A DNA stretch of 64,000 bases, taken from NCBI GenBank assembly GCA_023391635.1, contig JAEWAQ010000062.1:1-64000 (forward strand). The letters run 5' to 3'. Position 1 is the stretch's first letter; each line of letters starts with the position of its first letter. This document shows, piece by piece, positions 47,297-55,697 of this stretch. Source of the DNA: Bacillota bacterium. Lineage in GTDB: Bacteria; Bacillota; Bacilli; Paenibacillales; Paenibacillaceae. The notes under the pieces are model-generated. The model saw only the letters and a list, made by a program, of their open reading frames with translations, made no database searches and was not told where the DNA came from. Made by a program: the position numbers and the translations under genes.

Positions 47297-47324
47297 TTGC
47301 AGCGTTGAATGAAGGGACTATGAT
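47296..47324 (+). promoter_or_regulatory. Promoter of the sulfatase/importer operon
   Basis: A -35 TTTGCA (47296-47301) and a -10 TATGAT (47319-47324) are separated by 17 bases. The weak -35 next to the direct repeats suggests activator dependence. Confidence 0.55.
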
Positions 47325-47371
47325 GATTCCGAACCACGCGTCAATCAAACAAAATGAAGGAGTGAGTACGC

Positions 47372-48688
47372 TTGAAAGCAAGAACTTGGGGGTTGATCTT
47401 CATCGTCCTGGCATTATTGATTGTGAGTGCATGCCAGAGCGGAAGCGGCAACAATTCCTCAAATGGAGGAACATCGGCGGAGACGGGGAACAGCGAGAAG
47501 GGAGAACAAGTCACCATTAAATTCTGGTACCCTGGAGCGGGGCCAGCAGAGGATGCGGTGAAGGAAGTCGTAGCCGCCTTTGAAAGCAAACATCCGAATG
47601 TAAAGATTGATTATTCCGTCGTGCAGTGGTCAGAGTTTTTCCAGAAGTTGTCCGTAGGATATGCGGGAGGTATGGCGCCGGATATTCACGGACTCGGGTT
47701 CGGACAGTTTTTCTATACGGTCATGCAGGATCAATATATGAACTTGAACGATTTCATCGAACAGGATCAATGGGACGGCAAGGAAGATTTTTTCCAAGAT
47801 GTATTGAAGTTAGGACAATATGAAGGCGGACAATATGCCTTCCTGATGCCGGAGGTTCGTCCGTTCGTGTGGAGGAAGGATTTCTTCGCGGAAGCGGGCC
47901 TGGATCCGGAAAAACCGCCGCAAACGTATGAAGAGCTGTACGAATATGCCAAAAAGCTGACCGTGTACGACAGTAATGGGAAGACCACGCGGGCTGGCAT
48001 CGACATTCAAACGCAAAACGGTGAGCAATCTTACATGTCCATGTTGCTGCTTCAAGGCGGTCAAGATATGAATATCTATGAGCCGAACGGTAACCCGATG
48101 TTCGATTCTGAGGTTTCGATCGATCTGGTGAAGCGGATGACGGACCTGGTTAAAGAAGGGGTCGTTATTCCTTCTCATAACCATCAGCTTGAAGGATCGC
48201 TATTCAAAAACAGTATGGCGGCGATGGCGTTCGAGCAGCAGCCTTATGTTGAAGAGCTTGTGAGCAATATCGGTGCGGATAAGTTAGGGTTTTCCTTGCC
48301 ACCAGTAGGCCCGAACGGTAATCGCACCGCATTGACGCTTGGCGTATTCATCACGATGAACAAAAATACGAAGCATCCAAAGGAAACTTGGGACTTTATG
48401 AAGTTTTTCTTCGAATCGGAAAATATTTTGAAATTCACGGAGAAAACAGGCTTTGCGGTTCCCAGACAGTCGCTAATGGAAGAATTTATTGCAGCTCGTC
48501 CGCAAAATCAATATGTGTTCGAAGCGATGAAGGATGCCAAAGGGTATACTCCTTCCGAGCATTGGAATTTGAACATGAAGTATCTGCGGCTTGGCTTGGA
48601 GGAAAGTTACAGCGGGATTCGCCCCGTCGAGGAAGCGCTGAAAATGAATGCCGAACAGGTGAGAACAGAGTTAGGAATCAAGAAATAA
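47372..48688 (+). CDS. Sugar ABC transporter substrate-binding lipoprotein (family 1)
   Basis: The extracellular receptor of the second CUT1 importer, 438 residues. The TTG start follows AAGGAGTGAG by about 7 bases. The signal peptide ends in the lipobox VSAC, followed by a Gly/Ser/Asn linker. The mature part opens VTIKFWYPGAGPAEDAVKEVVAAFESKHPNVKIDYS and has the family blocks DIHGLGFGQFF and MAFEQQPYV. It is the first gene of the operon, separated from the permeases by a 12-bp stem. Confidence 0.92.
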   Translation: MKARTWGLIFIVLALLIVSACQSGSGNNSSNGGTSAETGNSEKGEQVTIKFWYPGAGPAEDAVKEVVAAFESKHPNVKIDYSVVQWSEFFQKLSVGYAGGMAPDIHGLGFGQFFYTVMQDQYMNLNDFIEQDQWDGKEDFFQDVLKLGQYEGGQYAFLMPEVRPFVWRKDFFAEAGLDPEKPPQTYEELYEYAKKLTVYDSNGKTTRAGIDIQTQNGEQSYMSMLLLQGGQDMNIYEPNGNPMFDSEVSIDLVKRMTDLVKEGVVIPSHNHQLEGSLFKNSMAAMAFEQQPYVEELVSNIGADKLGFSLPPVGPNGNRTALTLGVFITMNKNTKHPKETWDFMKFFFESENILKFTEKTGFAVPRQSLMEEFIAARPQNQYVFEAMKDAKGYTPSEHWNLNMKYLRLGLEESYSGIRPVEEALKMNAEQVRTELGIKK

Positions 48689-48698
48689 ACGGCAATGC

Positions 48699-48739
48699 AT
48701 TTCTCCCGCCGCTATAGGATGCACAGTGGCGGGAGAAAT
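48699..48739 (+). promoter_or_regulatory. Intercistronic hairpin between binding protein and permease genes
   Basis: ATTTCTCCCGCC and GGCGGGAGAAAT are perfect 12-bp arms around a 17-base loop, 10 bases after the binding-protein stop. Only a short T stretch follows. It mirrors the stem at 3428-3450 and probably protects or partially uncouples the receptor message. Confidence 0.7.
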
Positions 48740-48761
48740 TTCATAAGTCCTCGGAAGGCGG

Positions 48762-49640
48762 ATGGGAATGAAGAGCCGTTGGAACACGGTATTGCCCTAT
48801 TTAATGATTAGTCCCTATGTATTTATATACCTGTTGTTTATTTTAGTGCCGCTTATATGGGTCTTTTACATGAGTTTCACGGATTATAACCCTATGAAGG
48901 CAGGCGTATGGGTAGGTTTGAAAAATTATCGCCAATTGCTGAATGACCAGATCTTCCACGCAGCATTTCGCAATACGATGGTCTACTGGTTATTTACAGT
49001 AATCCCCAGCATGGCGCTGGGGTTGTCTGCAGCGATATTCCTCAATTTGAAAACCAGAGGAGTATCCTTGTTTCGGGCGTTGATCTATTTGCCCGGCGTC
49101 ATGTCCGGAGTCGCCGTGGCCATGACGTGGCTATGGCTTTACAATCCGCGCGGCGGCCCCATCAACGGCATCTTGCAGACATTCGGAATTACGGGTGCGG
49201 ACTGGCTCAGGAATACGAGTACGGCACTTCCCGCCGTCATCGTGGTGGGCATATGGATGGGGATCGGCTATTGCATGATTATTTATTTGGCCGGGCTGCA
49301 AGGAATCCCTGAGCAGTTGTACGAGGCGGCGGATATCGACGGAGCTTCCAGGGGAAGACAGTTCATTTCGATTACGGTTCCCTTGTTAAAGCCGATCACA
49401 TTTTTCTTGTTCATTATTTGCACGATCAACTCTTTCCAAGTGTTCGATATTGTTTATGTCATGACCGGAGGCGGCCCGGCCAATCGAACGAACACGATCG
49501 TAAACGAGATCGTCTCTACCGGGTTTAGAACCTTCAATATGGGATACGCATCGACCATCGCCATATTTTTGCTATTGATTACTTTCTTATTCACCGCCGT
49601 CAATTACAAGATGAATTCCAAACAGAGCGATTTGGCATAG
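48762..49640 (+). CDS. Sugar ABC transporter permease (MalF/UgpA type)
   Basis: A 292-residue membrane subunit with six predicted spans (first YLMISPYVFIYLLFILVPLIWVFYMSF). The EAA loop is LYEAADIDGASRGRQFISITVPLLKP. Start choice is uncertain: ATG 48762 and ATG 48768 both lie close to GGAAGGCGG, and 48768 has the better spacing. It pairs with the next gene. Confidence 0.92.
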   Translation: MGMKSRWNTVLPYLMISPYVFIYLLFILVPLIWVFYMSFTDYNPMKAGVWVGLKNYRQLLNDQIFHAAFRNTMVYWLFTVIPSMALGLSAAIFLNLKTRGVSLFRALIYLPGVMSGVAVAMTWLWLYNPRGGPINGILQTFGITGADWLRNTSTALPAVIVVGIWMGIGYCMIIYLAGLQGIPEQLYEAADIDGASRGRQFISITVPLLKPITFFLFIICTINSFQVFDIVYVMTGGGPANRTNTIVNEIVSTGFRTFNMGYASTIAIFLLLITFLFTAVNYKMNSKQSDLA

Positions 49641-49658
49641 GAACGGGGGTGATTTCAT

Positions 49659-50519
49659 TTGAAAGTGAACAATAGGTTTCTCGTGTATGTCGTATTGATA
49701 ACGTTCTCTCTTCTGATGATTCTTCCATTATTGTTCATCTTGTCAACGTCTCTTAAAGGCGATCACGAGTTCGTTGCGGCACAAACGACGCTGCTCCCTC
49801 AAGAATGGAGAGTACAGAATTATATAGATTCCATGAAGGCATCCGACTGGGGAACGTTTTTCAAAAACTCGTTTATCGTAGCGATTTTCGCTGTAGGCGG
49901 AAGCGTGATCGTCAGTTTTTTGGCCGGCTTCACGTTTGCCCGCATGCAGTTTCCGGGAAGGAATATCATTTTTCTCCTTTTGTTAATGGGGTTAATGGTA
50001 CCGGCGCAAGCTGTCGTGATTCCGCAGTTCATTATCATGAAGCATGTTCCTTGGTTCGGGGGGAACGATCTATTCGGAATGGGGGGTACCGGTTGGCTGG
50101 ATACGCATTATGCCCTCATCATTCCTCAATTAGCGGCCCCGGTGGGCGTCTTTCTGGCCAGACAATTTTATCAAGCTTTTCCCAAGGAGATGGACGAGGC
50201 CGCCCAGATCGACGGCGCCGGCTATTTCCGGACCTTCGTGAAAATCTATATGCCGCTAAGCGGTCCGTTGATCGCGGCATTCGGAATCCTGAAAACCGTA
50301 TACGTTTGGAACGACTTTTTCCATCCTTTAATTTATACGAACAGCGCTAGTATGCGAACGGTCCAGCTTGGGCTCCAGCTTTTCAATGGCGAAGCCGACA
50401 TCCGGTTTAACTTACTGATGGCCGCGACGTTGATCGTATCTTTACCGCTGATCGTTATGTTTTTTATGTTTCAAAAACAATTCGTGCAAAGCCAATTGTC
50501 CATAAGCGTTAAAGGATAA
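49659..50519 (+). CDS. Carbohydrate ABC transporter permease (MalG/UgpE type)
   Basis: The 286-residue second permease. The TTG start follows GGGGGTGA by 6 bases. It has six spans and the EAA loop MDEAAQIDGAGYFRTFVKIYMPLSGP. It lies 18 bases after the first permease gene and 22 bases before the sulfatase gene, all one operon. As in the first system there is no ATPase gene. Confidence 0.92.
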   Translation: MKVNNRFLVYVVLITFSLLMILPLLFILSTSLKGDHEFVAAQTTLLPQEWRVQNYIDSMKASDWGTFFKNSFIVAIFAVGGSVIVSFLAGFTFARMQFPGRNIIFLLLLMGLMVPAQAVVIPQFIIMKHVPWFGGNDLFGMGGTGWLDTHYALIIPQLAAPVGVFLARQFYQAFPKEMDEAAQIDGAGYFRTFVKIYMPLSGPLIAAFGILKTVYVWNDFFHPLIYTNSASMRTVQLGLQLFNGEADIRFNLLMAATLIVSLPLIVMFFMFQKQFVQSQLSISVKG

Positions 50520-50541
50520 CCTTCTATCAGCGAAAGGAGAG

Positions 50542-51930
50542 ATGCAGGTGGGAGAGGGGAAACGACCCAATATTCTATGGGTATTCGGAGACCAGATGCG
50601 AGCGCAGGCAATGGGCCATACTGGCGATCCGAATGTACGGACGCCGAATATCGATCGGTTAGCGCTGGAGGGGGTTAATTTCACGCAGGCCATTTCCGGA
50701 ACGCCGTTATGCTGCCCGTTCAGAGGCAGTCTCGTCACCGGACGATACCCGCATCGTTCTACCGTGCCCGGGCATGATTATTCGATGGATCCTAACATGC
50801 CGACCGTGGCGCATGCGTTTCGAAATGCGGGATACCGCACCTGCTGGATCGGAAAGTGGCATCTGGACGGATCGCACGAACCGAATCCGGGTCTGGACTT
50901 CTGGCAGTACGAGAATACCAAGAGAACCCGGATCATTCCGCCTGAGCGTCGTGGGGGATTCGAGGATTGGTGGGCTTACGAGATTAACAATCGTCCGTTC
51001 GACTGCTGGATTCATACCGATACGAAGGGAAGCATGGAGTCGTACCGGGTACCGGGCTTCGCATCGGACGGATTAACGGACATCTTGATCGATTGGATGA
51101 AGGGCCGCGTGCAGGACGAACCGGATCAACCGTTCTTCGCCTCCTTATCGCTGGAGCCTCCGCATAATCCATACACGGCACCGGCTGAGTACATGGAGAA
51201 GTACAGGGCCGCAGACTTAAAGCTTCGACCGAATGTGCCGGACGTGAAGTGGGTGCGCGATCGCGTCAATCGCGAGCTGCCGGGGTATTATGCGGCCATC
51301 GAGAATTTGGATTGGAATGTGGGCCGGATCCGCGCCGCTTTGGACGAGCTGGGGATTGCGGAAGAGACTTATATCATCTTCTTCAGCGATCATGGCGATC
51401 TCCACGGTTCACAAGGACAATTTCTTAAAACGTCTCCTTGGGAGGAGGCGATCCGGATCCCGTTCATCGTATCGGGTCCGAGCCGCGAACACCAATTTTA
51501 CCAATGGGGCGATCTCGACATCCCGATCAACCACGTCGACATTGCTCCGACGACGTTGGGCATGTGCGGGATTGCAAAGCCGGATCAGATGGACGGATTC
51601 GATTATTCCGCTTATATCCGAAATAAATTTACATCTAATGACCCTATGCCGATGGATGACATTCCCGATAGCGCGTATTTGAGTTTGCCGGTTCCTACCT
51701 TACATGGGGATAGCGTCGACAAGCAGTTCCGAGGAATCGTCACGCGTGATGGCTGGAAATATGTCGCTCTGGAAGGGCATGCGTGGCTTATGTTCAATTT
51801 GAATGAGGATCCCTATGAACAGGTTAACCTTGCTCACAATGCGAAGTTTTCGCAGCAGCGAACGAAACTGAACGATCAGTTGAAGCGCTGGGTGATGGAA
51901 ACGGAAGACGAATTCGCTGTCCCGGAGTGA
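50542..51930 (+). CDS. Type I sulfatase, cytosolic
   Basis: Predicted to hydrolyse a sulfate ester inside the cell. It has 462 residues and no signal peptide. The signature CCPFRGSLVTGR holds Cys57 in the C-x-P-x-R context that is converted to formylglycine. Metal-site blocks are RPNILWVFGDQMR, GKWHLDG and FFSDHGDLHGSQGQFLK. A GTG at 50548 (AGGAG 8 bases before) is an alternative start to ATG 50542. No sulfatase-maturation gene lies in the window, so an enzyme encoded elsewhere must activate it. Its place between sugar permeases and sugar-phosphate enzymes points to a sulfated carbohydrate substrate. Confidence 0.9.
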   Translation: MQVGEGKRPNILWVFGDQMRAQAMGHTGDPNVRTPNIDRLALEGVNFTQAISGTPLCCPFRGSLVTGRYPHRSTVPGHDYSMDPNMPTVAHAFRNAGYRTCWIGKWHLDGSHEPNPGLDFWQYENTKRTRIIPPERRGGFEDWWAYEINNRPFDCWIHTDTKGSMESYRVPGFASDGLTDILIDWMKGRVQDEPDQPFFASLSLEPPHNPYTAPAEYMEKYRAADLKLRPNVPDVKWVRDRVNRELPGYYAAIENLDWNVGRIRAALDELGIAEETYIIFFSDHGDLHGSQGQFLKTSPWEEAIRIPFIVSGPSREHQFYQWGDLDIPINHVDIAPTTLGMCGIAKPDQMDGFDYSAYIRNKFTSNDPMPMDDIPDSAYLSLPVPTLHGDSVDKQFRGIVTRDGWKYVALEGHAWLMFNLNEDPYEQVNLAHNAKFSQQRTKLNDQLKRWVMETEDEFAVPE

Positions 51931-51964
51931 TTCTGTACTTAACATGAATGGGAGTGTGACCGGA

Positions 51965-52645
51965 ATGAAAAGATATATGTTTTCCCCGTCCCTGATGTGC
52001 ATGAACCTCATGGACATCCAAAATCAGATGAAAGTGATCAACGAACGAGCGGACATGGTGCACATCGATATCATGGACGGCCATTTCGTAAAAAACATTA
52101 CGCTGTCTCCGTTCTTCATCGAGCAGGTCCGGGATCACGTGACCGTGCCGATCGACGTGCATTTGATGGTCGAGAAGCCGTCCGACTTCCTCGACATGGT
52201 CATCGCGGCCGGTGCGGATTACATTTGTCCGCATGCCGAAACGATCAATAGCGAGGCGTTCCGCATCATCGAGAAAATCAAAAGCGCGGGCCGTAAAGTA
52301 AGCGTGGCGCTTAACCCGTCAACGCCGCTCAGTTTTATTCAGCATTACATCCACCACTTGGACAAGATCACGTTCATGTCCGTCGATCCGGGCTTTGCCG
52401 GTCAAACATTCATTCCCGAGGTGCTGGACAAAGTCCGCGAGGCGAGAAGGCTCAAGGAAGAGAAGGGCTATCATTACTTGATCGAGATCGACGGCTCCTG
52501 TAACGAGCGAACCTATAAAATATTGGAACGAGCCGGTATCGAAGTGTTTATCGTCGGCAATTCGGGGTTGTTCAACCTGGATCCGAATTTGGACCGTGCA
52601 TGGGATAAAATGCTCGCACAGTTCAACGCTCAGGTATCCGCCTAA
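51965..52645 (+). CDS. alsE: D-allulose-6-phosphate 3-epimerase (ribulose-phosphate epimerase family)
   Basis: A 226-residue TIM-barrel epimerase. Family motifs are MVHIDIMDGHFVKNI (metal-binding His and Asp), IDVHLMVEKP, FMSVDPGFAGQ (phosphate and catalytic Asp) and IEIDGSCNERT near the C-terminal catalytic region. The FVKNITLSPFFIEQVR and IYVGNSGLF-type ending (FIVGNSGLFNL) resemble AlsE, which converts allulose-6-phosphate to fructose-6-phosphate, more than Rpe. The neighbouring ROK kinase supports this. ATG 51965 is 35 bases after the sulfatase stop. Rpe activity cannot be excluded. Confidence 0.82.
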   Translation: MKRYMFSPSLMCMNLMDIQNQMKVINERADMVHIDIMDGHFVKNITLSPFFIEQVRDHVTVPIDVHLMVEKPSDFLDMVIAAGADYICPHAETINSEAFRIIEKIKSAGRKVSVALNPSTPLSFIQHYIHHLDKITFMSVDPGFAGQTFIPEVLDKVREARRLKEEKGYHYLIEIDGSCNERTYKILERAGIEVFIVGNSGLFNLDPNLDRAWDKMLAQFNAQVSA

Positions 52646-52706
52646 GCGGCGCCTCGAGCGATGAACCGGGAACATCGCCGCACATAGGCTATTTGGAGGA
52701 GAGGTC

Positions 52707-53666
52707 ATGACTCACTCGGCAAACGAGAGACCGGCATACACGATCGGCATCGATATCGGCGGCACTCATATTCGCATCGGTCTTGTCAGCTCGGCGGGGG
52801 AGTTGGAACATTTTCGAATCGAAAGCAGTTCGTTTCTGCAGACAGGTCAAGATCCGATCCGCCGGCTCTCCGACTATATCCGTTCCTACATGGAAGGCCA
52901 TCCAAACGCGGACGTGAGAGGGATTGGCATTGGTTTTCCGTCCGTCATCAGCAGGGATAAGAAGACGGTGCTGGCGACGACGTTCCTCGCCGGCTTCAAT
53001 CAGGTGAACGTGGCGGATCCGCTGGAAGCGGCTTTGCGCGTCCCGGTCTATTTGGATAACGATGTGAATTTCCTGCTGTTTACGGAGATCATGAAGCATC
53101 GCCTGTACGGGCAGGGCATCGTACTCGGGTTTTACATCGGCACGGGCTTGGGCAACGCCATCTACTACCAGGATCATTTTATCGCGGGCAAGCACGGCTC
53201 GGCAGCGGAACTCGGACATATTCCCATACTGGGCGGTGAAGGCAGGTGCGGCTGCGGCAATGAGGGCTGCATCGAACTGATCGTTTCCGGTAAATATTTG
53301 CGAGAGCTCCATGGGCGCCGGTTCGCGGATACGCCGTTCGAGGAACTGTTCGTACGCCATGGGAGCGATGAACATCTGCTGGCGTTCCTCGATCATATCG
53401 CCGTTGCGATCGCGACAGAGGTAAACATCCTCGACCCCGATCATATCGTCCTCGGGGGAGGCGTCCTGCATATGAAGGGGTTCCCGAGGGAGAAGTTGGA
53501 AGCTTATATATACGATCACGCGCGCAAGCCGTATCCCGCGGAAAGCTTGGCCTATATTTACGCACAGGAGAACCAAGAAGCGGGGGTGCTTGGGGCCGGC
53601 GCTCACGTCTGGAACGATTTGATGAGGCGGGACGGTAGTCGCCGAAGCCGCTCGGCACTAATTTAA
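52707..53666 (+). CDS. alsK: ROK family sugar kinase, AlsK-like
   Basis: A 319-residue cytosolic kinase. The phosphate-binding loop is IGIDIGGTHIRIGLV. The substrate region has NDVNFLLFTEI and GFYIGTGLGNAIYYQ, then the ROK signature GSAAELGHIPILGGEGRCGCGNEGCIE with the CxCGxxGC zinc site. The stretch GIGIGFPSVISRDKKTVLATTF is typical of allose kinase relatives. With AlsE next to it, phosphorylation of allulose or a close hexose at carbon 6 is the likely reaction. The ATG lies 7 bases after GGAGGAGAGG. A hairpin follows the stop. Confidence 0.85.
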   Translation: MTHSANERPAYTIGIDIGGTHIRIGLVSSAGELEHFRIESSSFLQTGQDPIRRLSDYIRSYMEGHPNADVRGIGIGFPSVISRDKKTVLATTFLAGFNQVNVADPLEAALRVPVYLDNDVNFLLFTEIMKHRLYGQGIVLGFYIGTGLGNAIYYQDHFIAGKHGSAAELGHIPILGGEGRCGCGNEGCIELIVSGKYLRELHGRRFADTPFEELFVRHGSDEHLLAFLDHIAVAIATEVNILDPDHIVLGGGVLHMKGFPREKLEAYIYDHARKPYPAESLAYIYAQENQEAGVLGAGAHVWNDLMRRDGSRRSRSALI

Positions 53667-53671
53667 ATAAC

Positions 53672-53716
53672 AATCGCCCTCCACCTAGCCAAGAAGGCTA
53701 AGTGGGGGGCGATTGG
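53672..53716. terminator. Bidirectional-type terminator between alsK and the hydrolase gene
   Basis: CAATCGCCCTCCACCTAGCC and GGCTAAGTGGGGGGCGATTG pair with few mismatches around AAGAA. On the minus strand the stem is followed by TTATTTAAATT; on the plus strand there is no T-run. It can end the hydrolase transcript and perhaps also the operon. Confidence 0.65.
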
Positions 53717-53731
53717 CTGCGTCACGCAATA

Positions 53732-53776
53732 TGAAAGCCGAGGATCAGGTGAAGAAAGGCGACATCATCGGTACGA
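53732..53776 (+). pseudogene. 45-bp fragment resembling the M23 peptidase gene
   Basis: Translated, it reads MKAEDQVKKGDIIGT, against VKAGDQVKKGDIIGL in the M23 gene at about 27705-27750, and about 30 bases in a row are identical. It lies between the terminator and the hydrolase 3' end, in no gene. Confidence 0.6.
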
Positions 53777-53798
53777 GTTTTCTCATTTCTGCCACCTC

Positions 53799-54596
53799 TC
53801 AAACACCGAAGAAGTCTATCAATACCGGAGCGAGGGATCCCGGCTTTACGATATGCGTCTGGCCTTCCAATGTTCGGTAGTTGGCGTTGGGAAGAACGTT
53901 CGCGAGCGAACGCATGGCGTTCCGCACCCACGAGGGGCTTTTTCCGCCATCTATGATCAGAGTAGGCATCGTAACAGCCGACCATCTCCCGGTTGGCAAC
54001 GGCTTGCCTCTCTGAAGATCTACCATAAACGTCGTGTCGCTGATCAGCGTGTGCGCGATAGACTTCATTCTGGACCACCCCGGCATGATCTGCATCATGG
54101 CAACGACGATCGCGGGCAATCTCACCCCGGTTCTCATGAACAGTTAAACCGCGGCGCCTCGCCGGCCCGTTGCCACCAACTCCGTGAGTTTCGCCAAATA
54201 ATCTATGGGCACGGGCGGACGGCTATCGTCGACGATGAACGGTACTTCGTACAAGGCCAATCTCTTAACGGCCGAAAGTCGATTCGCCGCTTCGAGGGCA
54301 AGTGCTCCACCGGAAGAAATCCCATAGAGGAAAGCAGATTCGCCGACGTCATGAATGAGGGCGTCGATGTCTTCGATCTCGCGGGCAATGTCATACGGCG
54401 CGGTATCGCCGCTGTCGCCTCGGCCTCTACGGTCATATGTAATAACCGTGAAGTGCTGTGCCAGGAGCGGCGCCAATGTTACGTTCGGTCCGAATGTCCG
54501 GTTACCGCCCGCGCCATCTACTAGAATCACGGTCGGTCCTTTGCCTGTTTGACTATAAGCGATCGGCGTGCCGTCTTTGGATATCACTTTTTTCAT
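53799..54596 (-). pseudogene. Alpha/beta hydrolase with one in-frame stop codon
   Basis: Residues 1-150 (from ATG 54596, GGAGG before it) carry the hydrolase N-half: VILVDGAGGNRTFGP, TYDRRGRGDSGD and the nucleophile elbow YGISSGG. A TAA then occurs at 54146-54144. Reading on in the same frame gives CTG TTC ATG and the C-half (MRTGVRLPA...MPTLIIDGGKSPSWVRNAMRSLANVLPNANYRTLEGQTHIVKP), including the acid and the His of the triad. So one nonsense change, possibly AAA to TAA, splits an otherwise intact gene of about 265 codons. An error in the sequence cannot be ruled out. Confidence 0.85.
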
Positions 54597-54742
54597 GGTA
54601 GCCTCCGTTGATTAGGTCTAATTGTTCGCGATTGCGGATAGGAGTTTGGCGGAGATTGCCGTCACAAGCAAAGGTCCCCATACTGCGGCGCGGCCCGGGT
54701 AGAGTGCATATCGCATTCCGATGGTGCTCGCGAAGTATTTTT

Positions 54743-55207
54743 TTAAATTTGCGCCGACATCCGATCCAAACTTCGATTCCAGTCTGGCTCCATGCCATTC
54801 AATGCATCAATGAATGCCGGGCCGCACTTCTTGACCTCGATATGCAAGACGAGCTTCGTCTTTCCGTCGTTATCGATGAAGTCGACGGTCTTCAATTCCT
54901 CAACTTGGGGCTCACCCTCCTCATCGAAAAATACGCCTGTCGTAAAGACTAATTTCTCGGGTTCGATGACCTCTTGATAAGTACCTTTAACCGGCATCAC
55001 GGATCCATCGGGAGCTTGCATATGGATGAGGATCGAACCGCCGGGACGAACGTCCAATTCGCAGACAGGATTCGTAAAATCATCGGGTCCCCACCATAGT
55101 GCCAACAGCTGCGAATCGGTCCATGCTTTAAATACAACTTCACGAGGCTTGTCGTATAGGCGGGTAATGGTCAGCTCTCGCACATAAGCGTTTTGATTGG
55201 CGATCAT
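54743..55207 (-). CDS. AHSA1/SRPBCC-domain protein
   Basis: A 154-residue soluble protein of the START-like superfamily that binds hydrophobic ligands in a helix-grip cavity. Typical blocks are ITRLYDKPREVVFKAWTDSQLLALWWGPDDFT, ELDVRPGGSILIHMQAPDG, GTYQEVIEPEKLVFTT and the C-terminal PAFIDALNGMEPDWNRSLDRM. The natural ligand is unknown. The start overlaps the stop of the ArsR-type gene by 4 bases, a common pairing in Bacillales. Confidence 0.9.
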   Translation of the reverse strand: MIANQNAYVRELTITRLYDKPREVVFKAWTDSQLLALWWGPDDFTNPVCELDVRPGGSILIHMQAPDGSVMPVKGTYQEVIEPEKLVFTTGVFFDEEGEPQVEELKTVDFIDNDGKTKLVLHIEVKKCGPAFIDALNGMEPDWNRSLDRMSAQI

Positions 55208-55560
55208 GATTGGGAATCGTCTCCTTCATTGGTCGATATTGAACTTTGTATCATCCCGGATTGCAATACCTTATCCAACTTATCCAGACGCCGCGTCCAA
55301 CGATGACTAACGTTATGGATCCATTGTTCCATCTCGAGCAAGCTGTCCTTGTTGATGCGATATAGTCGTTGTTGTGCCCGCTTTTCCATCTGTACCACGT
55401 TCGACTCGCGCAAGATCCTCAAATGCTTGGAGACGGCTTGCGGACTGACTTGAAAATTCTCGTAGATTTCCGAAGCGGGCAACTGGTCATAATTAGCGAG
55501 AATTTCGACTATGCTGCGTCGTGTTGGATCGGCAAGAGCAGTGAATATATCGGTTGCCAA
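55204..55560 (-). CDS. ArsR-family winged-helix repressor
   Basis: A 118-residue DNA-binding protein. The N-terminus FTALADPTRRSIVEILANYDQLPASEIYENFQVSPQAVSKHLRILRESNVVQMEKRAQQRLYRI is the ArsR winged helix. No cysteine metal site is visible, so it belongs to the non-metal group paired with AHSA1 proteins. Two perfect 14-bp palindromes lie in its promoter, one over the -35 box, so autorepression is likely. Confidence 0.92.
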   Translation of the reverse strand: MATDIFTALADPTRRSIVEILANYDQLPASEIYENFQVSPQAVSKHLRILRESNVVQMEKRAQQRLYRINKDSLLEMEQWIHNVSHRWTRRLDKLDKVLQSGMIQSSISTNEGDDSQS

Positions 55561-55589
55561 TGATTGATGTTCCTCCTTAATCCCATCGT

Positions 55590-55603
55590 TAATTCGCGAA
55601 TTA
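55590..55603. promoter_or_regulatory. Palindromic operator, leader site
   Basis: TAATTCGCGAATTA is a perfect 14-bp palindrome about 30 bases upstream of the ArsR-type start and downstream of its -10 box, a position that would block elongation or initiation. Confidence 0.55.
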
Positions 55604-55637
55604 CCATTTCATAGGTCAATAGGATTCGTTAGTGAGT

Positions 55638-55666
55638 ATTATATTATAAACCGTTTGGTTGATCAA
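55638..55666 (-). promoter_or_regulatory. Promoter of the ArsR-AHSA1 operon
   Basis: On the minus strand TTGATC (55666-55661) and TATAAT (55643-55638) are separated by 17 bases, a near-consensus sigma-A promoter. Confidence 0.75.
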
Positions 55667-55669
55667 CCA
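55656..55669. promoter_or_regulatory. Palindromic operator overlapping the -35 box
   Basis: TGGTTGATCAACCA is a perfect 14-bp palindrome that covers the -35 hexamer of the ArsR-type gene. It is a good repressor site. Confidence 0.6.
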
Positions 55670-55697
55670 TTCGTTTAAATTATATTGGGCTTCATTC

